Positions 1-7,221 of a stretch of 38,657 nucleotides of DNA are shown piece after piece; the stretch's first letter is position 1, and the number at the start of each line of letters is the position of its first letter. The stretch spans positions 1-38,657 of the forward strand of contig NZ_BBWK01000018.1 of NCBI RefSeq assembly GCF_001463765.1, written 5' to 3'. The notes under the pieces were generated by a model. The model made no database searches. It worked only from the letters and a program-made list of their open reading frames with translations, and had not been told where the DNA came from. The DNA is from Aureimonas sp. AU4. Lineage in GTDB: Bacteria > Pseudomonadota > Alphaproteobacteria > Rhizobiales > Rhizobiaceae. The position numbers and the translations under genes were made by a program.

Positions 1-397
1 CCCTAACATTGGTATGCTGGCCGATCGCGTCTTCGAAGAAGGCGAACTCTTTGTTTCGGTAGCCGGTCAAATCGCCATTTCGTACCGCCTTCCCAAGGTC
101 CCCAAACGTTCCAAAGCCCACGGGCACGTCTTGTGCCATAGCGATAGCATCACCGGTCCAGATCGAGCTCGAGGGCACGTTGATGATAAAATTCGGCTTC
201 GTTGCCATCGCTAGGACAGGAGCAACGTCCGCCGCTTCCACCATCGGTTTGGCACCGATTACGGCCACGGTGCCGGTATTGCCCTTACCATCATCGATTT
301 TCAGGAAATCCTCTGCCGTCCGCCCGACTACTTTGTAGCCCGATTGATCATCGACGTGGGCCTCGACCCAATCTGTAACAGTGCTGGCCACGTTCAT
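1..397 (-). CDS. Unknown protein coupled to HNH nuclease gene (3' end cut by window)
   Basis: An open frame starts at the ATG at 397 and runs off the left edge of the window, so only the first 132 residues are seen. It begins MNVASTVTDWVEAHVDD and contains the stretches VAVIGAKPMVEAADV and FIINVPSSSIWTGDA. The start overlaps the HNH gene stop as ATGA, so translation is coupled and the two products probably act together. I recognise no family, catalytic motif, signal peptide or membrane segment in the visible part. The frame has no stop for its whole length and follows the operon strand, which supports a real gene. It could be a regulatory, immunity or second enzymatic partner of the HNH protein; nothing in the sequence decides this. 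Confidence 0.7.
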   Translation of the reverse strand, partial: MNVASTVTDWVEAHVDDQSGYKVVGRTAEDFLKIDDGKGNTGTVAVIGAKPMVEAADVAPVLAMATKPNFIINVPSSSIWTGDAIAMAQDVPVGFGTFGDLGKAVRNGDLTGYRNKEFAFFEDAIGQHTNVR

Positions 398-1089
398 TTC
401 TCCAAAATAGTCTGCATGCCCGCCGGGAAGCGGCTTGCATCTTCATTTGCGCCGCCGATGTGGACAGCCTCGAGGTCGTCGATGTGCTGGCGGAACGCCT
501 CGACGGTTTTGAGTTCCTCTCCGGAGAGCAGGTGCTGGTTCGCGTCGAGCTGGGCCAGCACGCGGTTGTTGTTGGGCAGGATCCCGGTGAGCATCTTGCG
601 GCGCCACGTTTGGGCAGCTCCGCTCTCCGGATTGCGCGCAGCCTCAATGTGAGGACCATACTGACTGAAGATCGCATGGTTCTTGGCCAGCAGCGGAGCG
701 ATCGCTTCGCGGGCAGCGACACGATCGGGGAACTTCGTGACACCAAACACCGCCGCTAACTTCCTGGCGTGCTCGCGTTTCCATTCGAGGATGCGGGTGT
801 CGGGAAAGGCATCCGGCGCCTTGTCGATCATGGTGTGGCAGATCGCGCAAAGCAGGATTAGGTTCTCGAAGGCTCCCCTTTCCTCCTTAGTCAGATCCGG
901 CTTGGCGCGGGGCCCCTCGTCATTTGCTGCGAACACATGGGCCATTTCGGCAACGTTTACGGCTTGGCCGTCCGCGTCGATAAACAGCTCCCGCACGCAG
1001 TCCGGATTCTGACAGTAGCCGCCTGATGCGGCGAACAGCCGCCGCTGAGTATTGGTGTCCGGTGAGGCCGCGCCACGAGCACAAGCCAA
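394..1089 (-). CDS. HNH endonuclease
   Basis: A predicted metal-dependent DNA nuclease of the HNH superfamily, 231 residues. The zinc-binding cysteines are visible as CQNPDC (26-31) and CAIC (81-84). Between and after them lie the catalytic-type AH (His51), EN (Asn76) and CH (His85), in the order His-Asn-His. The remaining 140 residues are helical-looking and not recognised; they may be a target or partner-binding domain. I chose the TTG at 1089 because a GGAG lies 7 bases upstream; a TTG at 1095 is possible but too close to that site. The gene lies 82 bp downstream of the ABC-3C ATPase on the same strand and overlaps the next gene by 4 bp. Its role is probably defence, as part of or beside the ABC-3C unit. 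Confidence 0.85.
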   Translation of the reverse strand: MACARGAASPDTNTQRRLFAASGGYCQNPDCVRELFIDADGQAVNVAEMAHVFAANDEGPRAKPDLTKEERGAFENLILLCAICHTMIDKAPDAFPDTRILEWKREHARKLAAVFGVTKFPDRVAAREAIAPLLAKNHAIFSQYGPHIEAARNPESGAAQTWRRKMLTGILPNNNRVLAQLDANQHLLSGEELKTVEAFRQHIDDLEAVHIGGANEDASRFPAGMQTILEK

Positions 1090-1171
1090 GTCCAATCTCC
1101 AAAATCGTTAATTTGTCTGTCGATATAGGAAAACACACCGACGTGGGAACGGAGCGTTGAGGTTGGTCCGA

Positions 1172-3133
1172 TCAGTCGCCGCGCACTGGCCAGTCGAGCG
1201 GGATGAGCGCCTTCTTGGAGGCTCTGGTCCAGCGTTCGCGGGTCGCTGCGACATAGCGCGGATCGTCGGCGAAATAGGCGTGTTCGATTAATAGCACCTG
1301 AAGGCCCTTGCGGCGTGCGGTTTCCTTGAACAGGAAATCGATATGCCGGCGCATTGCCTGAATGTCCTCGTCTTCCTCACCACCCTCGATCTCCTGCTCA
1401 TCGGCGTCCTCGCCGCGGGTCGGGAAATAGGGTCGGCTGACCTGATCGAGGACAAGGAGACCAGGCACCGGCGCCTCGATCCGTTCGAAATAGCGCTGGA
1501 GTGCGAACGACAAAGCGACGTGGATGGCAAGATAGTTTTGGTCAGAGCCGACGTCGGGCATGCGCAGGATTGCGCCACCGTCGGCTTCGATAACACTGAT
1601 CTCGGGCTTGCGCGACGAGAAGTCGAGCTCCGACCCGACGCACGGATCGACCGTTGGCAGCACCTTGAACACGTCTGAGGCAAACTCCGAGATCTTCGCT
1701 TCGGCGCGCCGCAGCTTGATCTCCTTGGCTTCGCGATCCACCCGGCCCTCGAGCTCGGCGATCTGGGTCCGCAGCACCGACAGGTCGCGGGTCGGTTGGC
1801 GCGGTTCGTCTTGGCTTGCCTCGAGGAAGAGCGATATCCGTCCGATAGTGTGCGCCCGGAACTGGCCGAGATCAGCGAGGCGACGCGTCTCCTCGGTCTG
1901 GTTGAGCCAGCTGCGGATTTGCCCGTCGACTTCCCGAAGATCACGATTGAGGCGACCAATTTCCTCAGTGAGCCCACGATCATATTCAACCAGCTTCGGG
2001 CGGACCCGATCGACCGCAGCGCTCTCGTCGCGCACCTTAGTGAGCGTTGCCTGGAGCGCACGGGCGGCGTCGCGGCCGGTCTCGGAAGGGGCTTCGCAGA
2101 CCGGGCATACACCGCCGACATCCGACAGATGCAGATGTTCGCCCAGCATCAGCTTCTCGCGCTGCCGGGTGACCGCGGTCTGGAAGCCTGCGGCCTCATG
2201 GATGGCGCTGCGACTAGCAACCGCACGTCGCCGTGCAACGTCGAGCGCGTCGAGCAGGGTGCGCCGTTTCGTATGGAGGGCTCCGAGCTCGCTCTCATTG
2301 GGATAGGGATCGCCTCCAAGGTCGGCGCCGGTCGCCAGCTTCAGCAGCATGAGCAACGTGTCTTCTGAATCGTCGACAGTCGGTTCGGCCGAGATAAGCC
2401 CCGCGCGATGGGCTTCCGTAACTAGCGCAAACGCGCGGGTCTTGAGGACGGTTTCGGCGGCGACCCACGACTTTAGCCGGGCTTCTTCGCGATCGAGCCC
2501 GCGCTGCAGCTGGCGAAGCTGGCGCTCGTCCATCGCGGTCGCTTCGTCGGTCGCGCCGAGGAAGTAGGGCATGCTCGCGACGATATCGCGGGCCTTGTCA
2601 GCAATCTCGAGGCCGTGGAGGAGCACAGTCTCGCTGTAGATCACATCCTTGGTAACGAAGAGATAGGGCGTGACATGGCGGACGGTCGCGCGACCGCGCG
2701 CATTGCCCGCGGCGTCGGCTTCGCCGGGCAGGTCGCCGATCCCGAACGCGCGCTCGATGAAATTTTTAGCGGCGTCGACGGTGGTTGCCCCGTCGAACGC
2801 GGCAAGCGTGGCCGGCAGCCGAAGATTGCGGCCTGAAGTCGTGTACATTCGGGTACTCGTGTCCTGACCGACAGGCGGGATGACGCGCCCTATGATCATC
2901 TCGTCGTCACCGGCGATCCATTTGACGCCGACTGCAATGCTGCGCCGGCGGACATGGGCGGCAAGCTCACAGCGTTTCGAGCCGAGGCAATAGTCGATCG
3001 CTTTGATAAGGGTCGACTTGCCGGTGCCCGAGGCCCCGGTGATGATGTTCATCTCGTCGACCTCGAAGCGCACGTCACGGAGCTGTCCCGACACGCCTAG
3101 GAAGAAGATGTTGCTGATGTTCCAGCGCTTCAT
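1172..3133 (-). CDS. ABC-3C system ATPase, DUF3732 type, with zinc hook
   Basis: An SMC/Rad50-like ABC ATPase of 653 residues, the energy-coupling subunit of a predicted ABC three-component conflict system. Walker A is GASGTGKST (33-41). A Rad50-like zinc hook CPVC (343-346) sits between two coiled-coil-prone arms (about 200-340 and 350-480). A signature-like segment GSDQNYLAIH begins near 529. Walker B is LLVLDQVSRPYFP (559-571), and a switch His lies in LIEHAY (618). The Asp-Gln pair with nearby YFP is characteristic of DUF3732 ATPases, where Gln replaces the usual catalytic Glu. The ATG at 3133 overlaps the stop of the middle-component gene as ATGA. The open frame extends upstream, but there it only covers the neighbouring gene in another frame. 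Assignment to ABC-3C rests on family knowledge plus gene order. Confidence 0.9.
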   Translation of the reverse strand: MKRWNISNIFFLGVSGQLRDVRFEVDEMNIITGASGTGKSTLIKAIDYCLGSKRCELAAHVRRRSIAVGVKWIAGDDEMIIGRVIPPVGQDTSTRMYTTSGRNLRLPATLAAFDGATTVDAAKNFIERAFGIGDLPGEADAAGNARGRATVRHVTPYLFVTKDVIYSETVLLHGLEIADKARDIVASMPYFLGATDEATAMDERQLRQLQRGLDREEARLKSWVAAETVLKTRAFALVTEAHRAGLISAEPTVDDSEDTLLMLLKLATGADLGGDPYPNESELGALHTKRRTLLDALDVARRRAVASRSAIHEAAGFQTAVTRQREKLMLGEHLHLSDVGGVCPVCEAPSETGRDAARALQATLTKVRDESAAVDRVRPKLVEYDRGLTEEIGRLNRDLREVDGQIRSWLNQTEETRRLADLGQFRAHTIGRISLFLEASQDEPRQPTRDLSVLRTQIAELEGRVDREAKEIKLRRAEAKISEFASDVFKVLPTVDPCVGSELDFSSRKPEISVIEADGGAILRMPDVGSDQNYLAIHVALSFALQRYFERIEAPVPGLLVLDQVSRPYFPTRGEDADEQEIEGGEEDEDIQAMRRHIDFLFKETARRKGLQVLLIEHAYFADDPRYVAATRERWTRASKKALIPLDWPVRGD

Positions 3134-3615
3134 AATGTCAAACCCATCGCGTCGAAGACCGATCGGGTCGAACCGGCGGTCGCAAACCAAAATCCTAGGC
3201 GTTCGGCCCGTTTGATCCCGTACGCCGCGTCGTCGGACAGGGCGGCGATCGGACTCTTCTTGAGCTTTTGCGTCCCCGCCTGCAGCCGGGCGCCGTCTAC
3301 CAGCGCCAGGGTTTGCGTGAAGCAGGCGAGGCGGACGGCGGCAGTGACGATCTCCATCGACCGGTTGACTCGGTCCGCGAGACCCAGCTGGATCTGTGGG
3401 CTGCGATCGAGCCATTCGAGCAGGCCGGTGTTCCTGTTAGTGCCGTCGAAACTCGCGGCGAGATCGCCTGAAATCGCGACCGGAAGCGCGAGATAGGCCA
3501 CCGGCAGCTCAGGCCCAGCGCGGTTGGCTGCGATGAACCCCTGGACGAACATCGTCAGAGCATAGGTGCCATAAGCCGGATTGGTCTCGGAATATATGTC
3601 GTGGGCAACGATCAT
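3130..3615 (-). CDS. ABC-3C system middle component
   Basis: A small protein of 161 residues, starting MIVAHDIYSETNPAYG and ending FDAMGLTL. It sits between the effector and ATPase genes and overlaps both by 4 bp (ATGA at each junction), which is the arrangement of the middle component of ABC three-component systems. It is predicted to be mainly alpha-helical, with no catalytic motif visible. The opening 'hNPAhgthhLhhFV' type pattern and the closing region, where a Lys- and Ser-containing segment precedes helices (KLKKSPIAALSDDAAYG), fit that family as I know it. It is thought to bridge ATPase and effector. The subtype number cannot be assigned by eye. The ATG at 3615 is chosen because of the ATGA coupling; the open frame before it only covers the effector gene. 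Confidence 0.8.
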   Translation of the reverse strand: MIVAHDIYSETNPAYGTYALTMFVQGFIAANRAGPELPVAYLALPVAISGDLAASFDGTNRNTGLLEWLDRSPQIQLGLADRVNRSMEIVTAAVRLACFTQTLALVDGARLQAGTQKLKKSPIAALSDDAAYGIKRAERLGFWFATAGSTRSVFDAMGLTL

Positions 3616-4838
3616 TCCGGGTCCTTCAGCAAATTGAGATAATCCGGATGCCAACCAACCGCACGGTTGATGGCTAGGACCTGATAGGTGCCGCGCACAT
3701 AGTAAGGGGCGGCCCAACCTACGGCGATGGGCTGGACGCTCTTGTGAGCGCCTTCATGGCTCCACCGGAGGACCTTCAGCCCAGATAACCGCTTCGCCAC
3801 CTCGTCGAGGTCGCAGCAGTCCTCGGCCATCTGTCGGTGCTCGTCCAACCAGGCTTCCTTAAGGATGTCGTCATATTCGCCGATCCGGCTCCTCATCGCC
3901 GGATTGTCGCTGACCCATCTGGCGCGCTGTTCGCGTGCACGCCATTCTTCGCGGATCGCGCGGTCGATGTCCGAGGACTTGCCGTCGACGAGCTCGATCT
4001 GGCGCGCGAGCATGCCGTCGGGCTGATAGTCACGTGGGTTGGCGACCGTCTCGAAGTCGGCCGACAATTTGCCCTGCTCGATGTCAGCGACGATCGTCAT
4101 GATCTGGTGCTGCAGCTCGGGCCGCGAGACGGCGCGGTCGCGCAGCCCGCACAGCGACTGGACGATCTGGCGGTCCCACCACTGAACGAGTTGCTGCGCG
4201 ACCATCGGTCGCTGGCCGGCGGGTAGGAGCCCGAGATGGTCGGCAATCATCGGCTCGATCTTGTCGATCGCCGCACTGCCAGGCACGATCCGGCAGCGCC
4301 GGATCAGATTGATCCGATCGGTGTCGCTGAGCGCGAGGAGGGCGGTGCATCCCGGGGCACGGTCGGCGTGCGGCAGCGCTTTGCTCAGCTTTTTGGCCGC
4401 TGCGCGGGCGTCCACGACGCGCTGCGCTTCGACCACGAGCGCGGCGACGAGGTCGTTCCGATCAGAACCGTCTGCCAGCAGCGCTGTCAGCGGGCTGTCC
4501 GCGGCGATGGCGCCGACGGCGATGAGGTGAAAGCTTGTGTCCGCCAGCGTCACGGACGGGAGGAGATCGACCCAGAGCTTCAACGTTTTCCACAACGCTC
4601 TCGACTTCAAAGTGATGTCGGGCGGCGTGGCGCTGATCGAATGCTTAAGCTGGTAGAGGAGCAGATGGCCGTCGGCCTTGATCTCGACGTCGTCGAGCCG
4701 CTCAACGGCGACTGCGGCGTCGTCGGCGGTCTGGTTAAGAAGCATCAGCAGAGCGAAGAAGGTCTGGTAATAGAAGCCGAGTGCTGAATCGGCCGCGGAA
4801 TGCGCTAGGGTCGCCGGAGCATCGTCATCTGGAATCAT
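3612..4838 (-). CDS. ABC-3C system effector with Cap4-like nuclease N-terminus
   Basis: A 408-residue protein, first gene of the ABC-3C unit. The N-terminal about 70 residues resemble PD-(D/E)XK nucleases of the DUF4297/Cap4 type. There is a helix GFYYQTFFALLMLL (21-34), an acidic strand VERLDDVEI with Glu46, Asp49, Asp50 and Glu52, and a strand ending QLKH, where Lys65 would complete the D-(Q)xK site. The rest is helical and ends in a probable ABC-3C C-terminal domain (about 280-408, from WRAREQRARW onwards), which would dock on the middle component. The inferred role is DNA cleavage when the ATPase senses a signal. The start at 4838 follows GGGGAT with about 9 bases spacing. The 268 bp upstream to the next gene must hold the operon promoter; I see no strong sigma-70 box there. 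Confidence 0.82.
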   Translation of the reverse strand: MIPDDDAPATLAHSAADSALGFYYQTFFALLMLLNQTADDAAVAVERLDDVEIKADGHLLLYQLKHSISATPPDITLKSRALWKTLKLWVDLLPSVTLADTSFHLIAVGAIAADSPLTALLADGSDRNDLVAALVVEAQRVVDARAAAKKLSKALPHADRAPGCTALLALSDTDRINLIRRCRIVPGSAAIDKIEPMIADHLGLLPAGQRPMVAQQLVQWWDRQIVQSLCGLRDRAVSRPELQHQIMTIVADIEQGKLSADFETVANPRDYQPDGMLARQIELVDGKSSDIDRAIREEWRAREQRARWVSDNPAMRSRIGEYDDILKEAWLDEHRQMAEDCCDLDEVAKRLSGLKVLRWSHEGAHKSVQPIAVGWAAPYYVRGTYQVLAINRAVGWHPDYLNLLKDPE

Positions 4839-5106
4839 CGCGCCATTATCCCCTGGAACTCAAGTAGAATATTGGACGACATTTCATGATGCGACCAGCT
4901 ACGTTCACGAAAAATCGAGCTTTCACGGGTTACGGGCGGCCCTTCTCAAGTGCTCGACCGATAATCCTCATGAAGTCGGGTCAATATTATGCCGGATCGC
5001 AAGCAGAATAATTCGCTAAAAACACGTCGACTTAAACGGCAGCTGCAGTGAAGAAGCACGAAATGCGCACCCGCCCTCTCATCGACGACCCAGTTGCTCA
5101 GCGTGC

Positions 5107-6474
5107 TTACCGCATGTTCTTGTCCAGGAGGTCCGTGGTTTCCTGGTGTCCGAACAGCCTTTTCGGCGTGTTATACGTGAACCGCAAATGAAAGGCTGAA
5201 GACAATCCCGCGGGTCGAAGGCGGACCCAGGGATCGGCGAGCTCTTCGGTGGAGAAGGACTGGTCGATTTCACTTTTGAAGGCAGATCGGTCGATCTTGA
5301 AGTCCTCCGGACCAATGTGCGCGAGCTTGTAGCCGTTCGCTAGCACCTCAATCGTGTCAATCTTTTCGGCAAGCGACAGGTTCATCAGGGGCAGGAGCGA
5401 ACAATCGTCGAGGTCGCGCAGCTGAATGCGCGGCCGAAACCGGATCAGCGCGTCGTCGTGGGTATAGTGGACGGTGATTGCCGGAACAGGATCCAACCCG
5501 ATCGAGCTTCCGCCGCCGACAAGATTAAGGTGATCGTCGTCGGTTTCGTATGAGCTTGTGCTGTCCAGAGCGTTCGTCGTGTCCTCTGTAGCCTCCGGGT
5601 CGCCATCATCATCCTCGCCATGTTGAGGAAGTCGCACATGCTTCTCCCACTGGCCCGTGGCGATGCCGGCGGCGATCCCGGGAACGTCCCGTTTCAGTGG
5701 AATTTCATCGCGGAAACGGTCGGGCTTGTCGGTCGAGCCGAACCAGATACCCAGGATGTCGTGAGTGATCGCGCGCAAATACAGGCTGACAAACGCTCTG
5801 AAGTGCCCGATGTCTGTGGCTGCATAGCTCTCCTTGAGCCGGAAGCGCACGTAGATGCCGCTGAGCACGTCAGTCGCCTCCTGCAGGAACAGGATGCGAT
5901 TGAGCGTGCGTTCGATCCGCTGGAAGCCGGTCGAGACGACCTCCTGGATTCGGTCGCCGTAGCGGGCCAGGAAGCTCGCCTGCTCGGCTTCGGAGAGAGG
6001 GATGCTGAGATGCTGGAAGCGGATGAAGAAACCGGCGGGCGAGTCGAGTTCGATCCGCAGCCGCTCCCGGTCGAGGATGTCGCAGTGCTGGATCCCGCCC
6101 TTGCGCGCCTCCTCCTTCATTTCGGACTGCTCGCCCATCGTGAGATGAACATTCGTCAGAAAGGCGAACACCTTGAGATCGGACTTGGCCTTCAGTGCCG
6201 ATTCCAGATCGCTGGTGAACTTCGCGCGGATGCGCTTCTTCTGCTCGTCGGAATCGTTCGCCCCGTTGTGGAACCCGACCGCGCCGTAGGCGGCGCGACT
6301 GCTATCGTAGACCGCCTCGATGTCGCGCCCGCCATCCGGGCCGCCGGAGGGATGCCTCGGCCGCACATCCGTATAGTGTTGGTCGAGCGCAAGCACCGCC
6401 CGGCACATCTGCTCGCGGTCGCGCTGATTGGCATCGAGCCAGCTTCTGAGTCGGATGTCGGTTTCCGTCGCCAT
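5107..6474 (-). CDS. Restriction-endonuclease-like protein
   Basis: A 455-residue protein, no name recognised. The N-terminal about 130 residues look like a PD-(D/E)XK fold: GGPDGGRDIEAVY (44-56) supplies the acidic residues, and the following strand reads AVGFHNGAND (65-74) before a basic helix (EQKKRIRAKF). The usual Lys of the ExK or QxK motif is not evident at GFHNG. From memory, related proteins carry GFxNS there, so this may be a family feature rather than a defect. The remainder has a strongly acidic linker (about 272-300) and a beta-rich C-terminal half that could be a sensor or binding domain. It stands as its own transcription unit, 268 bp upstream of the ABC-3C operon. It is probably another defence protein, possibly unrelated to its neighbours. 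Confidence 0.7.
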   Translation of the reverse strand: MATETDIRLRSWLDANQRDREQMCRAVLALDQHYTDVRPRHPSGGPDGGRDIEAVYDSSRAAYGAVGFHNGANDSDEQKKRIRAKFTSDLESALKAKSDLKVFAFLTNVHLTMGEQSEMKEEARKGGIQHCDILDRERLRIELDSPAGFFIRFQHLSIPLSEAEQASFLARYGDRIQEVVSTGFQRIERTLNRILFLQEATDVLSGIYVRFRLKESYAATDIGHFRAFVSLYLRAITHDILGIWFGSTDKPDRFRDEIPLKRDVPGIAAGIATGQWEKHVRLPQHGEDDDGDPEATEDTTNALDSTSSYETDDDHLNLVGGGSSIGLDPVPAITVHYTHDDALIRFRPRIQLRDLDDCSLLPLMNLSLAEKIDTIEVLANGYKLAHIGPEDFKIDRSAFKSEIDQSFSTEELADPWVRLRPAGLSSAFHLRFTYNTPKRLFGHQETTDLLDKNMR

Positions 6475-7221
6475 GGCACCACGCTAGCTGCCATCTAACC
6501 TGGGGTCGAGAGCAGCCTGACCGACCGTAAGCCAGCGCGCGCGCTTCTCAGTCGTTCGGCCTGTTCCAGCGTGCGACGTCTACCGAAAGGACAATCCAGA
6601 TTGATAGATGTCCGGTTCCAGGAAGCGCCTACGGCGGGCGAGTGACTGCTTCTGTATTTTTGTGGTTTCAGCAGCCAGCTGAACGAAGGTCCGCCTACCC
6701 CGCGGGCGTTCCTGATACCCGACAGGCAGAACGCGGCCAAGTCTTCGCCTTTCCTTCGGATTTGTCAGTCGCACGTTCACCGGTACCGTTTGAGTGTGCT
6801 TCTCGCCGACTAAGCGATTCGCGGTCTTCCGACCATGCGTACGACACGTAAAAAAGACCGAAGGCAAAAAGACTACCCAAAGTGGACCGAGCCATGGTCG
6901 CTCTCGAGCATGGCCCCAAGTCACCTTAATGGTTGAGCGAAATCGTGCATGGCTGACTCGATGTCCGCTTCCGGGAGGTCGAAAGTCCAAGGCGAACGAC
7001 CGGCATGGGCGCAAAGCTGCCAGTCCCCACGAGCCCACGAGCCCACGAGCCCACGAGCCCACGAGCCCACGAGCCCACGAGCCCACTTTCGGTCGAGTTA
7101 GAAACCCTGAAAACATACGATGGGTTGAAAATTCTCGTATTGATTAAACTACGATGCGTCTGAACCGTCTGTAGAACAGTCGCTATGGGAGTCCTTATGT
7201 TGGCTTTCGTCGTTCAGATGA
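6475..7221. other. 747-bp gene-free stretch between REase-like gene and integrase
   Basis: I find no convincing gene here. Open frames exist on both strands (for example 6580-7116 minus and 6794-7147 plus), but they show no recognisable domain. They owe part of their length to an 8-bp tandem repeat at 7031-7086 and have no clear ribosome site. A short stretch near 6957-6990 (ATGTCCGCTT then AAAG) resembles the dispersed non-coding sequence often seen in alphaproteobacterial accessory DNA, but this is only an impression. The stretch must contain the promoter of the REase-like gene and the 3' end of the integrase gene. Confidence 0.5.
7031..7086. repeat. Tandem repeat, 7 perfect copies of GAGCCCAC
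   Basis: Seven uninterrupted, identical 8-bp units (GAGCCCAC) fill 56 bases; the six bases before them (CCCCAC) look like a decayed eighth unit. The repeat is in the non-coding stretch between the REase-like gene and the integrase gene. The unit length is not a multiple of three, so copy changes would shift any reading frame through it, which argues against it lying in a real gene. Confidence 0.97.

Noticed and set aside
14-214. 66-residue plus-strand open frame
   Set aside because: It is antisense to the coupled unknown gene on the minus strand, which has an ATGA junction and an uninterrupted frame to the window edge.
4839-5106. Sigma-70 promoter for the ABC-3C operon (minus-strand TTGACC near 4984)
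   Set aside because: No -10 hexamer with acceptable match lies at 16-18 bases, so the call would be guesswork.
7031-7086. CRISPR array
   Set aside because: The 8-bp units are contiguous with no spacers, and there are no cas genes.
6580-7116. 178-residue minus-strand frame and the overlapping 117-residue plus-strand frame
   Set aside because: Both owe their length partly to the 8-bp tandem repeat and show no domain, ribosome site or coding bias.
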